NCBI GenBank assembly: GCA_030649945.1
Contig: JAUSFE010000125.1
Location: 49,366-113,365 of the forward strand
Length of the DNA stretch: 64,000 nucleotides
DNA from: Dehalococcoidia bacterium
GTDB taxonomy: Bacteria > Chloroflexota > Dehalococcoidia > SM23-28-2 > RBG-16-64-32
Direction of reading: 5' to 3'
Within the stretch, counting starts at the first letter, position 1. Each line of letters starts with the position of its first letter. The position numbers and the translations under genes are program-made. The notes beneath the pieces were generated by a model. That model worked only from the letters and a program-made list of their open reading frames with translations, was not told where the DNA came from and searched no databases. This document shows, in pieces, positions 17,205-26,435 of this stretch.

Positions 17205-18608
17205 TTAGCGGGCCAGAGGCAGGCGGACGGTGAAGGTGGAGCCCTTTCCCGGCTGGCTCTCGACGACGATCGAGCCGCCGTGGGCTTCCGCGATCCAGAG
17301 GCTGATCGATAGCCCCAGCCCCGCCCCGCCGGCTGCGCGGCTCCTGGCCTTATCTACGCGGTAGAAGCGGTCGAATATGTGAGGGATGTCCTCGCGGTCT
17401 ATGCCTATCCCGGTGTCGCGCACTTTGAGCGATACTGCATCGCTCTCTGTCGCCCAGCCCACGGTCACTTCGCCGCCTGATGGTGTGTACTTGATGGCGT
17501 TGTCCAGGAGGTTGAGCATCAGTTGAATCAACAGATCTTCATCTGCCGTCACTCTTGTTTCGGGCCCCGGATCTACCCGCAGCCGCACCTGCTTGCGCTC
17601 GGCTGATGGGTGGGAATGCTCGGCGGCGGCACGGACGGCCTCCGCCACGTCCACGTCCTCCAGGGACAGCGGGATCTGGCCGGCGTCGGCACGGGCCAGA
17701 CTCAAGAGGCTGGTGGTGAGACGGATCACCCGGTCGGCCTCTTCGTTGATAGCCACGAGAGCCTGCCTGTAGGACTCCGGGCTGCGGCTCCTCTGAAGCG
17801 CCACCTCGCTATGGCCCTTGATCGCTGTCAGCGGTGTTCTCAGCTCGTGCGAGGCGTCCGCCGTGAACTGCCGCTGACGCCGGAAGGCGCTCTCGAGCCG
17901 GGCGATCATGTCGTTGAAAGTGCGGGCGAGCCTCCCCAGCTCGTCGTCCGGGAGATCGAGGTCCAGGCGCTGGCTGAGGTCATCGGCCGAGATGCGCTGT
18001 GCGAGGCCGGTCAGCCGGTCGATGGGCGTCAGCGCGCGCCCCGCGACCAGGAGCCCCCCAAAGGTCGCGATAGCCAACGTCAGGGGATAGGCGATCGCCA
18101 GGATCAGCAGCAGAGTCCGCAGGGTCTCGTCGACGTCTTCCTGAGAGATCCCGACCTCCAACGCACCGGCGGGCGCCGAGCCGCGCAGGATAGGGAGTGT
18201 GGTGACCCTCAGGGTCTGGCCGCCGGCTTCGACGCGCCGGGTCGTCGTCTCGCCCTTCAACGTCCTCTCAATGACCGGCTGGTCCACGGGCGGCCCGCCC
18301 ACCCCAGCCGAGTTATCGAACGTGACTTCGCCGGAGGAGTCGAACACCCGCGCAAAGTTCTCTCCCTCGGCCGGATCTCCCGTAAAGTCTATCCCGGTGA
18401 TCGTCGGACGGCCGGACTCATAGCTAATGGCCCCCAGCAGGAGACCTGCCCTGCTTTCGAGCAAGTTGTCAAGGTCGTCGATAAGACTCTGGCGGAGGGC
18501 GAAATAGATGCCGGCGCAGAAAGCGGCCAGGACCACGGCGAGGAGGAGGACATACCACAGGGTAATGCGAAGCCGGATGGAACGGAGGATCAACACGCCG
18601 CTACTCAT
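17205..18608 (-). CDS. HAMP-domain sensor histidine kinase
   Basis: FTADASHELRTPLTAIKGH, NLLDNAIKYTPSGG, DTGIGIDREDIPHIFDRFYR, GLGLSISLWIAEAHGG. Confidence 0.95.
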   Translation of the reverse strand: MSSGVLILRSIRLRITLWYVLLLAVVLAAFCAGIYFALRQSLIDDLDNLLESRAGLLLGAISYESGRPTITGIDFTGDPAEGENFARVFDSSGEVTFDNSAGVGGPPVDQPVIERTLKGETTTRRVEAGGQTLRVTTLPILRGSAPAGALEVGISQEDVDETLRTLLLILAIAYPLTLAIATFGGLLVAGRALTPIDRLTGLAQRISADDLSQRLDLDLPDDELGRLARTFNDMIARLESAFRRQRQFTADASHELRTPLTAIKGHSEVALQRSRSPESYRQALVAINEEADRVIRLTTSLLSLARADAGQIPLSLEDVDVAEAVRAAAEHSHPSAERKQVRLRVDPGPETRVTADEDLLIQLMLNLLDNAIKYTPSGGEVTVGWATESDAVSLKVRDTGIGIDREDIPHIFDRFYRVDKARSRAAGGAGLGLSISLWIAEAHGGSIVVESQPGKGSTFTVRLPLAR

Positions 18609-19281
18609 TGGACCGGCCAGAGATGCGATATCCCGCGCCTCTGGCCGTCTGTATGAGCTTTCGCTCGAAGGGGCCGTCGATCTTTCGCCTCAGGTTCCTA
18701 ACGTGCACGTCGATAACGTTGGTCACGCTGTCGAAGTCGTAGTTCCATACGTGCTCGGCGATCATGGTTCTAGTCAGGACTTGATTCGGGTGTCGCATCA
18801 GATATTCCAGCAGGCTCAACTCTTTGGCGGTCAGCTCGATTGGGCCGCCGGCGCGGGCAACTGTGCGGGTGGTGGTGTCCAGGACGAGATCGTCAACCCG
18901 CAGGCTGGCGCCGAGCAAGGCGGGCTCGCGGCGGGTCAGTGCGCGGACGCGCGCGAGCAGCTCGGCAAAGGCGAAAGGCTTCACCAGGTAGTCGTCGGCG
19001 CCGCTATCCAGTCCGCGCACGCGGTCTTCAATTGCGTCTCTTGCCGTGAGCATCAGGATTGGTGTCCGCACCCCCTGGTCCCGGAGGATGCGGCAGACCT
19101 GCACGCCGTCGCGCACCGGCAGCATCACGTCCAGGACGATCACGTCAAAGTCTGCGACGTCCGGCCAGTGGAGAGCCTCGTCCCCGTCGTAGGCGATGTC
19201 CACGCCGTGCCCGTGTTCCGTCAGACCTCTCGCGATGAAGTCCGCTATGGCGCGTTCATCTTCGACCAGGAGAATTCGCAT
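18601..19281 (-). CDS. OmpR-family response regulator
   Basis: MRILLVEDERAIADFIARGL, FDVIVLDVMLPVRDG, DDYLVKPFAFAELLARVRAL, VIDVHVRNLRRKID; 8-nt overlap with HK. Confidence 0.95.
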   Translation of the reverse strand: MRILLVEDERAIADFIARGLTEHGHGVDIAYDGDEALHWPDVADFDVIVLDVMLPVRDGVQVCRILRDQGVRTPILMLTARDAIEDRVRGLDSGADDYLVKPFAFAELLARVRALTRREPALLGASLRVDDLVLDTTTRTVARAGGPIELTAKELSLLEYLMRHPNQVLTRTMIAEHVWNYDFDSVTNVIDVHVRNLRRKIDGPFERKLIQTARGAGYRISGRSNE

Positions 19282-19349
19282 GTCTCAGGAATCGCTATCG
19301 TCCCGCAAGAGCATAGGCATTATAGATGAACGTCGCATGAAGACACGCC

Positions 19350-19464
19350 GGCGCTCACGGAATGTCGCGGATGTCTTCCAGGCTTCCAGCGAGGTCGTGG
19401 GGCGACACGCGCGGCCTATCCGTGGGGGTGACCGGTGCGTGGCTCAGGGCAGGGGCCCCGAGCC
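19350..19464. repeat. Third copy of the 16184-16370 repeat
   Basis: GATGTCTTCCAGGCTTCCAGCGAGGTCGTGGGGCGACACGCGCGGCCTATCCGTGGGGGTGACCGGTGCGTGGCTCAGGGCAGGGGCCCCGAGCC. Confidence 0.85.
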
Positions 19465-19604
19465 CGTATCGGACATCCCTTCCCGCTCGCCCTGAGGCAC
19501 TCGTAGGCCTGTCCTGAGCGCAGCCGAAGGGACGAGCGAACCCAGACGGTGCCGCATTCGAGCCGTCTCTGCTCCGCTCATAGTACGAGCGTTGACGCAT
19601 CTTC

Positions 19605-19637
19605 CCGCTCGTCCTGAGGTTCTCGTAGGACGAGCGG
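19605..19637. repeat. 11/11 dispersed hairpin, copy B
   Basis: CCGCTCGTCCT GAGGTTCTCGT AGGACGAGCGG. Confidence 0.85.
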
Positions 19638-19662
19638 AGCGACCACGCCCGGCCGCTGTACT

Positions 19663-19695
19663 CCGCTCATGGTACGAGTACCTCACCATGAGCGG
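19663..19695. repeat. 11/11 dispersed hairpin, copy C (different stem)
   Basis: CCGCTCATGGT ACGAGTACCTC ACCATGAGCGG. Confidence 0.85.
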
Positions 19696-19704
19696 GAAGA
19701 GGCG

Positions 19705-20286
19705 CTAGGCGGCGGGGGCCGCCTCGGCGCCGGTATCGAAGGCGAAGGGCGGGTATTCGTCCACGAGCGAGGCGTGGTAGGCGTACAGCCGCGCCTGCCA
19801 GCGGACGACGCCACGCTGGAAGTCGTACAGTCCACCCGAGTAGCTCTCCTGCGCGAGTACCTGAATGGCGGCGATGATCCAGATGATCGCCGAGACCCAG
19901 GTGAGCACTCCCAGCACGATGGCGCTGGGGATGCTCATGATGAGGCGCAGGAGCGCGGAGCCAACGGTGGGCGAGCCGCCGGCCCGCAGGTCAAAGCGCA
20001 CGCTAGGGTCGTCGTCGCCGGACGGGAAGTGGTCCGTCAGCATGAAGGTGTAGGCCTCAATACCTACGGCCCAGCGCAGCCAACCCTTGATGCGGGGCCC
20101 ATCGTCCTGCAGGTACTTGTCCGCGCCCTTCTGCGATATCCAGATGGCGGCGAGCACCGGCAGCGCCAGGTAGAGGGCACCGCTGATGAACGAGAAGACG
20201 AAGTAGACGATGATGCGCAGGAAGACCTGGGGGCGCTCGAACTTGTCCGGACGGACGGAGTCAAAGGTGACGGGATAGTCAGCCAT
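19705..20286 (-). CDS. DUF4389 membrane protein
   Basis: MADYPVTFDSVRPDKFERPQVFLRIIVYFVFSFI...; AAAGGA SD. Confidence 0.75.
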   Translation of the reverse strand: MADYPVTFDSVRPDKFERPQVFLRIIVYFVFSFISGALYLALPVLAAIWISQKGADKYLQDDGPRIKGWLRWAVGIEAYTFMLTDHFPSGDDDPSVRFDLRAGGSPTVGSALLRLIMSIPSAIVLGVLTWVSAIIWIIAAIQVLAQESYSGGLYDFQRGVVRWQARLYAYHASLVDEYPPFAFDTGAEAAPAA

Positions 20287-20423
20287 GGCGACGATCCTTT
20301 CTTCCCGAAGAGCTATGCCAGACCTGTCACCACGATGGTAGTCGCGGCCGGGAGATTTGTCGAGAGGAACGGAGGAACGCAGCAAGCAGGCGACCAAGCG
20401 AGGGGGCCGGAACAGGGTATGGA

Positions 20424-21053
20424 TCAGGCGGCCGGGTTCGCGGCGAGGCTGAAGGGCGGGTAGCGGTCAGTGAGCGAGGCGTGGTAGCAGAGAAGCCGCG
20501 CGCCCCAGGCGACGAGGCCGGTGTGGAAGGCGTAGAGCCAGCCGCCGTAGTTCTCGTCCACCAGCACCATCACCGCAGCCACGGTCCACGTGACCACGGC
20601 GACGGCGCTCAGCGCCGCCAGCGCCACCGCGCTGGGGACGCTGAGGACCAGCCTCAGCAGCGCTCTGCCGGTGGTCGGGCGCCCGCTGGGGCGGACCTCC
20701 AGGCGCACCACGGACTCCGGGTCGTCCAGGGGGATGCGGTCCGTGAGCAGCGCGCCGTAAGCGCCGAAAGCCACGAGCCAGTGCAGCCAGCGCTTGAGAC
20801 GCGGCGCGTTCTCATCGAAGAAGCGGTCGGGCCCATCGCGGGAGGTGAAGGCGGCGGCGAGGACGGGAATGGCGAAGTAGACAAGGGCGATGAGCCAGAT
20901 GACGGCCAGCAGCAGGGAGAACAGCAGGGCGATGGCCAGACGCAGGAAGATCTGCGCGCGGTCAAACCGCGGCGGCCGCTCGACGGCGAAGACGACCGGG
21001 TAGGCGGCCTTCGCGCCGAGGCTGTCCGAGCCGAAAGGGGTGATCCTGCCCAC
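20424..21053 (-). CDS. DUF4389 membrane protein, paralog
   Basis: YPVVFAVERPPRFDRAQIFLRLAIALLFSLLLAVIW, same architecture as 19705-20286. Confidence 0.75.
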   Translation of the reverse strand: MGRITPFGSDSLGAKAAYPVVFAVERPPRFDRAQIFLRLAIALLFSLLLAVIWLIALVYFAIPVLAAAFTSRDGPDRFFDENAPRLKRWLHWLVAFGAYGALLTDRIPLDDPESVVRLEVRPSGRPTTGRALLRLVLSVPSAVALAALSAVAVVTWTVAAVMVLVDENYGGWLYAFHTGLVAWGARLLCYHASLTDRYPPFSLAANPAA

Positions 21054-21136
21054 GCTGGTAGAACGTGCGGGACGCGCGCTGGATACCGCCGCCCGCGCTT
21101 ATGTCGAGCGGCCGCCGCCGCGCCGCGGGGCCGGGG

Positions 21137-21715
21137 CTAACCGGCGCCGGGCGGAAACTCTTCGAAGATGCGCGAGGGCGTGGGCCCCGTCTGCCCCTGG
21201 TACTTGGAGCCCAGCTCTGGCGAGCCGTATGGCCGGTCTACGCGCGTGGTCATGCGGATAAAGCTGACCTGGGCGATGCGCATGCCGTAGTAGAGGGCGA
21301 TGGGCATCTGCGATTGGTTGGACAGCTCCAGGGTCAGCCTGCCGGTCCAGCCGGGGTCCACATAGCCGGCCGTGGCGTGCACCAGCAGCCCCAGGCGCCC
21401 CAGCGAGGATTTGCCGTCCACACGCGCCACGATATCGTCCGGGAGGGTGATGGTCTCCATGGTGGAGCCGAGGCAGAAGGCGCCGGGCTGGATGACGAAC
21501 GGCGCCTCGCTCCCGATGGTCACCAGCTCCGTGAGGTCCTCCGCCGGCTGCCGCACGTCCACGAAGGGACGGCTGCTCAGGCGGAAGATGCGGAAGCTGC
21601 GGTCCAGCCGCAGGTCCACGGAGGCCGGCTGGATGGCGTTCTCGTCCAGCGGCTCAATGATCAGGCGGCCGGCGGCCAGCTCTTCTTTGATGGTGTGGTC
21701 GCTGAGGACGGTCAT
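21137..21715 (-). CDS. dcd: dCTP deaminase
   Basis: MTVLSDHTIKEELAAGRLIIEPLDENAIQPASVDLRLDRSFRIF, GKSSLGRLGLLVHATAGYVDPGWTG. Confidence 0.95.
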   Translation of the reverse strand: MTVLSDHTIKEELAAGRLIIEPLDENAIQPASVDLRLDRSFRIFRLSSRPFVDVRQPAEDLTELVTIGSEAPFVIQPGAFCLGSTMETITLPDDIVARVDGKSSLGRLGLLVHATAGYVDPGWTGRLTLELSNQSQMPIALYYGMRIAQVSFIRMTTRVDRPYGSPELGSKYQGQTGPTPSRIFEEFPPGAG

Positions 21716-21720
21716 GGTGG

Positions 21721-21840
21721 CTTAAGGGTCAGGGGTCAGGGGGTCGGGGTCAAGGGTCAGGAGAGCCGCCCCCCATGACCCCTCCCTGGACAGACCTGAA
21801 GTCTGTCCCTACTGCTGACCCCTGACCCTTGACCCTTGAC
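21721..21840. repeat. GGTCAAGGGTCAGGGGTC repeat cluster with inverted arms
   Basis: Tandem GGGTCAGGGGTCAGG left arm, inverse CTGACCCCTGACCCTTGACCC right arm; inner hairpin GGACAGAC ctgaa GTCTGTCC at 21788-21808. Confidence 0.8.
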
Positions 21841-21849
21841 TCGCGTTGC

Positions 21850-22863
21850 CTACTGGATCGCGTAAGTCACACCGATGTTCGCGAACACTTCCACCTGCGC
21901 CGCCCCGCTGCCCCCGGTCTTCATTGGGTACGGCCCGGAGTAGCCGGAGGCGCACTCCGTGGTGCCGAAGGGGCTGAACGGCGTGTACGAGTAGTTGCTG
22001 GCGCCGGTGATCTCTCCCCGCGTGACGCCCAGGACCTCCGCGAAGGCGGCGCCGCGATCGCCCGCGTCTTCGACTGCGGCCACCATCGCGGCCCGCTCCA
22101 GCGGCGTGCAGTCGGCTACGGTGTAGGACACGTTCGTGCTCTGGAGCGCCAGGTTCGCCAGGCCGGCGGCGGCGTTGCGCGCCGCCTCGCTGACGGCGTC
22201 CACGGTGCCCACGTTGCGGACCCGGGCGCGCAGCGTGGCGCTGCTGAAGTACGGGTCGTAGTAGGGCTGCGCCAGCAGCTCGATGTCATCCCTCGCCACG
22301 CCCTGGGCTACCAGGGCGTCGATCACCGGCTGCAGGTCGCCCTCGGTTATCGGCTCGGCCGAGGGGCTCGGCGGCGCACCGCCTTCCTGCGGGGCGTCTC
22401 CCCCCGGGGCGGGCACCGGGTAGGGCTTGTCATAGCCGTAGCCGCCGCGGCCGAAGTAGAACTCGATCACGGCGCTATCGGCGTCCGCCTTCGCGGAGCC
22501 GTATCCCTGCACCGTGATCCCCGCGTTGCTCGCCTGCTGCAGACCCGGCGCCGGTGCGAAGCCGGGCACGCCCCTGACGCCGTCGGCGGATATGTTCGAG
22601 AAGCCGGTTGTACCGTCGACACCGCCGCCGCCCGTGACCACCTGCGTATCGCCGCCGGTCCTCGCCAGCGGCGCCGCCGCCTGCTCTCCAGACGTGCCGC
22701 CCGCCGCGCCCAGGCTGGCGCCGCGTGCCGCCACGCTCAGCCCCTTCTCCGTGGTGATCCGCGACGTTTCTCCGCCGCCGTCATCGTCGTCCCCGCAGGC
22801 GGCCGCCAGCGCGGCCACCGCCAGGACGCCGATCAGCGGCATGAAAATGAGCTTCGTATTCAT
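21850..22863 (-). CDS. SIMPL-domain (DUF541) lipoprotein
   Basis: Lipobox LAAACGDDDD; ITVQGYGSAKADADSAVIEFYF... VEVFANIGVTYAIQ. Confidence 0.85.
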   Translation of the reverse strand: MNTKLIFMPLIGVLAVAALAAACGDDDDGGGETSRITTEKGLSVAARGASLGAAGGTSGEQAAAPLARTGGDTQVVTGGGGVDGTTGFSNISADGVRGVPGFAPAPGLQQASNAGITVQGYGSAKADADSAVIEFYFGRGGYGYDKPYPVPAPGGDAPQEGGAPPSPSAEPITEGDLQPVIDALVAQGVARDDIELLAQPYYDPYFSSATLRARVRNVGTVDAVSEAARNAAAGLANLALQSTNVSYTVADCTPLERAAMVAAVEDAGDRGAAFAEVLGVTRGEITGASNYSYTPFSPFGTTECASGYSGPYPMKTGGSGAAQVEVFANIGVTYAIQ

Positions 22864-22873
22864 CAGACCCTCC

Positions 22874-23671
22874 TTACTGAATGGCGTAGGTGACTTGAAC
22901 GCTTACGGTGATATCAAGCTGGCCCGTCTGAATGGAAGTGCCAGTGGCGGGCAGCGACAATGCGCCGCCGGCGCGGGCATCGAAATAGATGGGGGTGACA
23001 CCGTCGCTCGAGGTCTCGGTGATCGCCAGCGGCGCGCCCAGCGTCACCCCCGCCAGCGTCGCCAGCTCCTGCGCCTTGGCCTTCGCCTCCGTCATCGCCG
23101 CGCCCCGCGCCTGGGAGAGGAGCGCGTCCGAGTCGTCGATGGTGAAGGTGACGCCGCTGACCTGGAGAGGATCGCCCACGGCGTCCACGGCATCGTCGAT
23201 GACCTTCGCCACGCCGTCCAGGTCGTCCGTCTTCACGGAGAGCGTGTGCGTCAGCCGGTAGCCGGTCAGTCGCGGCGAGCCGGAGGAGGAGTAGTTGTAT
23301 TCCGGGTTGAGGCTGAACTGCGTGGTCTTGATGTCCTCCTCCGCGATGCCGTTGGCGCGCGCGGAGGCGAGCAGCTTGTCCATCGCCTCAGCCGCCCCGT
23401 CGCGGGCCTCGCGGGCCGTCGGGGAGAGCACCGAGACGCCCAGGGACAGCAGCGCCGTGTCCGGCTTGGCCGTGACCAGGCCCTGGCCGGCCACCGTGAT
23501 GCCCTGCCCAGCGCCGTTCGCCTGCGTCTGGGGGGCGGCGGCGTTGGCGGGCGCGGGGCCCGATGCGCCGCCGCCGTCGTCGCCGGCGTCATCGTCGCTG
23601 CTGCAGGCGAGCGCCAGCAGGGGGAGGACGGCGATCAGGGACAGGAGCGGGACTGCGTATGTGCGCCTCAT
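22874..23671 (-). CDS. SIMPL-domain (DUF541) lipoprotein
   Basis: Lipobox LALACSSDDD; GITVAGQGLVTAKPDTALLSLGVSVLSPTAREARDGAAEAMDKLL. Confidence 0.88.
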   Translation of the reverse strand: MRRTYAVPLLSLIAVLPLLALACSSDDDAGDDGGGASGPAPANAAAPQTQANGAGQGITVAGQGLVTAKPDTALLSLGVSVLSPTAREARDGAAEAMDKLLASARANGIAEEDIKTTQFSLNPEYNYSSSGSPRLTGYRLTHTLSVKTDDLDGVAKVIDDAVDAVGDPLQVSGVTFTIDDSDALLSQARGAAMTEAKAKAQELATLAGVTLGAPLAITETSSDGVTPIYFDARAGGALSLPATGTSIQTGQLDITVSVQVTYAIQ

Positions 23672-24723
23672 GGGCGCCTCCTTCTGCCCGCGAGGGCCAG
23701 GCCGAGGCCGGCGGCAAGGGCCAGCGCCAGCGCCAGCGCGAGCGCTATCTCGATCAGGACAACTGTGTCTACTCCGCCGTCAGACTGCTCCGCCTCGCCG
23801 CCCGCGGCGAGTGCCAAAGGGGCCTCCGGCGAGGGGCCGTTCGTCACCTGCATGCGAGCCTCCGGCGGCGCCGGGGTGGGCGCCGGGGCGCCGCCGGTGG
23901 CAGGCAGCGCCGGGGCCGTCGTCTGCGGGGCTTCGCCGCCCGTGGCAGGCAGCGCAGGGGCCGTCGCCGGCGGGGCTTCGGCGCCGGTGGCAGGCAGCGC
24001 GGGGGCCATCGCCTGCGGGGTTTCACCGCCGGTCACCGGCCCACCGGCCACACCGCCACCCGCGGGCGGCACACTACTCGTGTCGCCGTTGCCCAAGGTG
24101 CCGACGGTGCCGCCGTATGCCTCATCACCCGTTGCGCCACCAGCCGCTGTGCCGCCGTCCATTGCGCCGATGCCCGTTGTGCCGGCGGCCGGGGTCGGCG
24201 CGGTCGCGGGCGCCGGAGCGGGTGAGGGGGTTGTAACCAGCGAATTGTCGGCGTTCCGGGAGGCGAGCCCATCCTCTAAGACATTGCGATCGGCGGCGAA
24301 CTGCATCTCCGTGCCGCCGCCGGGTCCCCCCGGGGAAGGATTCCCGCCGGTGCTGACATCGAAGATGACGACCGCCGCGAGGGCCACCGCGAGGCCCGCG
24401 GCGGCGATGCGCGCTCCCGCCGCGATAAGGGGCAGCGAGGGCGACCGCGCGGGCAGACGCCCGCCCGTCTGGGCGGAGGCGGGCACGCCCACCTGCGCGG
24501 GGGTGAGGGCGAAGGAGCGGGGCGGCTCCACCTGCGGCAGCTCCCGCAGGGCCATGACGGTGAGCCGCAGCTCCTCCAGCTCCCGCGTGCAGGCCTCGCA
24601 CCGCTGAAGGTGGGCTTCCACGGCCGCCGCCTCGCGCGCGTTGAGCCGGCCGTCGATGTAGGGCGACAGCTTGTCTCGCAGCGGGGAGTGACGGTTGGGC
24701 CAGGGCATTTCAGGCTTCCTCAC
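23668..24723 (-). CDS. Anti-sigma factor (zinc-finger/ZAS) with extracytoplasmic Ala/Pro repeats and two TM segments
   Basis: LSPYIDGRLNAREAAAVEAHLQRCEACTRELEELR; TM1 after LPLIAAGAR; TGGEAPQTTAPALPA repeats; C-term TM + RRRRP. Confidence 0.85.
   Translation of the reverse strand: MRKPEMPWPNRHSPLRDKLSPYIDGRLNAREAAAVEAHLQRCEACTRELEELRLTVMALRELPQVEPPRSFALTPAQVGVPASAQTGGRLPARSPSLPLIAAGARIAAAGLAVALAAVVIFDVSTGGNPSPGGPGGGTEMQFAADRNVLEDGLASRNADNSLVTTPSPAPAPATAPTPAAGTTGIGAMDGGTAAGGATGDEAYGGTVGTLGNGDTSSVPPAGGGVAGGPVTGGETPQAMAPALPATGAEAPPATAPALPATGGEAPQTTAPALPATGGAPAPTPAPPEARMQVTNGPSPEAPLALAAGGEAEQSDGGVDTVVLIEIALALALALALAAGLGLALAGRRRRP
23891..24033 (-). repeat. 45-nt coding tandem repeat (about 3 units) in anti-sigma gene
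   Basis: TGGETPQAMAPALPA / TGAEAPPATAPALPA / TGGEAPQTTAPALPA / TGG. Confidence 0.85.
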
Positions 24724-25327
24724 TGGATGGACGGAACCGCGAGGGCAAAAGTTCCCGCCGGGCCAGCAGGAGGAGGCGCAGGCGGTGGCGCCCGCGGCTG
24801 ATGCGCGACTTGACCGTGCCCAGGGAGCTGCCGGTGACCGCGGCGATCTCGGCGTAGTCCAGGCCCTGGACGTCGCAGAGGACGATGACCAGCCGCTGGT
24901 CCGGCGGCAGGCTGCCCAGCGCTTCCCGGAGGACGCCCGCCAGCTCCAGCCGCTCCATGTGCTCCTCCATGGTCACACCGGCCGCCGGCGCATCGTGGGC
25001 CCGTTCGTCGTCGCCGCGGGGCTCGTCCAGGGAGACGGCGGGGCGGGCGCGGCGGCGGCGCAGCTCGTCGTAACAGGCGTTGGCGGCGATGCGGAAGAGC
25101 CAGGCCCGGAAGGCGCCGCCGCGGAAGCTCCCCAGCGAGCGGCAGGCGGAGATGAACGCCTCCTGCGCGGCGTCCTCCGCCGCCTGCTGAGAGCCGAGCA
25201 TGCGCAGGCAGAGGCTGTACAGGGCGGTCTGGTAGCGCTCCACAAGGAGGTTGAAGGCGGAGAGGTCGCCCGTGCGGCTGCGAGCGATGAGGTCAGCGTC
25301 GGCATCGGTGTCCACAGGTGGGGCCAT
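24710..25327 (-). CDS. ECF RNA polymerase sigma factor
   Basis: FNLLVERYQTALYSLCLRMLGSQQAAEDAAQEAFISACRSL, DYAEIAAVTGSSLGTVKSRISRGRHRLR. Confidence 0.93.
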   Translation of the reverse strand: MAPPVDTDADADLIARSRTGDLSAFNLLVERYQTALYSLCLRMLGSQQAAEDAAQEAFISACRSLGSFRGGAFRAWLFRIAANACYDELRRRRARPAVSLDEPRGDDERAHDAPAAGVTMEEHMERLELAGVLREALGSLPPDQRLVIVLCDVQGLDYAEIAAVTGSSLGTVKSRISRGRHRLRLLLLARRELLPSRFRPSSEEA

Positions 25328-25376
25328 TCTATCAGGGCAGGAGGCAGGGTTCTCGCGGGGGGAGGGCGGCGCGGGC

Positions 25377-25382
25377 TATAAT
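25377..25382 (+). promoter_or_regulatory. -10 hexamer TATAAT, 11 nt before lepB ATG
   Basis: TATAAT GTAGAGTACGT ATG. Confidence 0.5.
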
Positions 25383-25393
25383 GTAGAGTACGT

Positions 25394-26434
25394 ATGTCCA
25401 GATTCGATGAGCTAGACGGCGCGGAGCGCGGCGGCGGTCTACGGGAGGCGCGGGAGCCGCTGCCGGAGACGTCCTACGACCCCCTGCTGTCGCCCTGGGA
25501 AGAAGCGCCGGTCCGCCTCAGGCGGATAACCTCAGCGCAGTTCGAGGACCCGCTCTTCGCGCTGGGCGCAGCGCCTGCCTTCGAGCGGCTGGAGCCGGGT
25601 CTAGACTCCCTCGCCTGGGAGGCCCCACCCGGCAGCATGTACTCCGCGGAGAGGGCGGCCACTGGCTACCCGGACCGCTTCCAGCCCGCGTACCAGGAGC
25701 GCCTCACAGAGCTGCAGCGCCGGCTGCGCCAGGAGACGATCACCATCCCCAGGCCGCAGGGGCGCTGGGTGGTCACAGTCCGTGAGATGGCGGAGACGCT
25801 GCTGCTGGCCCTCCTTATCTTCCTCTCGGTGCGCGCGTCCTTCCAGAACTTCCGCGTCGAGGGGCAGAGCATGCAGCCCAGCCTGGAGGACGGCGAGTAC
25901 CTCATCGTCAACAAGCTCTCATACACCAGGTTGGACCTCGGCATCTTCGACTGGCTGCCCTTTTTCGAGGCCGGCGATCAATCAGAGAAGCACATCTGGT
26001 CCTCCCCCACGCGCGGAGATATCGTCGTCTTTCGCGCGCCCACCAGCATTAACCGTGACTTCATCAAGCGCGTCATCGGCGTGCCCGGCGACGTGGTAGA
26101 GATCGACGAAGGCACCGGGACGGTGAAGGTGAACGGCTCGGCGCTGAAGGAGGACTACATCCAGGGCGCCACGCACTGCTCTGGGGAGTGCCGGACGGAT
26201 ATCCCGCAAGCGTACACGCCGGAGGCGCGGGCCAGGTGCGGGTCAGACGCCTGCTACTTCGTGATGGGCGACAACCGGCAGAACAGCAGCGACTCCCGTC
26301 AGGGCTGGCTGGTGCCGGAGGAGAACATCATCGGCAAGGCGCTGATCACCTACTGGCACGAGGGCGGGCCGGAGCTGGACCTGGCGCCCAACCACTCGGT
26401 CGGCCTCACGGACGAGGCCGCGGCCGAGAACTAG
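25394..26434 (+). CDS. lepB: Signal peptidase I with long N-terminal extension
   Basis: FRVEGQSMQPSLEDGEYLIVNKLSY, RGDIVVFRAP, DFIKRVIGVPGDVVEI, FVMGDNRQNSSDSRQGW. Confidence 0.92.
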   Translation: MSRFDELDGAERGGGLREAREPLPETSYDPLLSPWEEAPVRLRRITSAQFEDPLFALGAAPAFERLEPGLDSLAWEAPPGSMYSAERAATGYPDRFQPAYQERLTELQRRLRQETITIPRPQGRWVVTVREMAETLLLALLIFLSVRASFQNFRVEGQSMQPSLEDGEYLIVNKLSYTRLDLGIFDWLPFFEAGDQSEKHIWSSPTRGDIVVFRAPTSINRDFIKRVIGVPGDVVEIDEGTGTVKVNGSALKEDYIQGATHCSGECRTDIPQAYTPEARARCGSDACYFVMGDNRQNSSDSRQGWLVPEENIIGKALITYWHEGGPELDLAPNHSVGLTDEAAAEN

Positions 26435-26435
26435 C

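Noticed and set aside
22514-24607. 697-aa plus-strand ORF antisense to SIMPL/anti-sigma genes
   Set aside because: Low-complexity Ala/Pro/Ser translation of the antisense of a repeat region.
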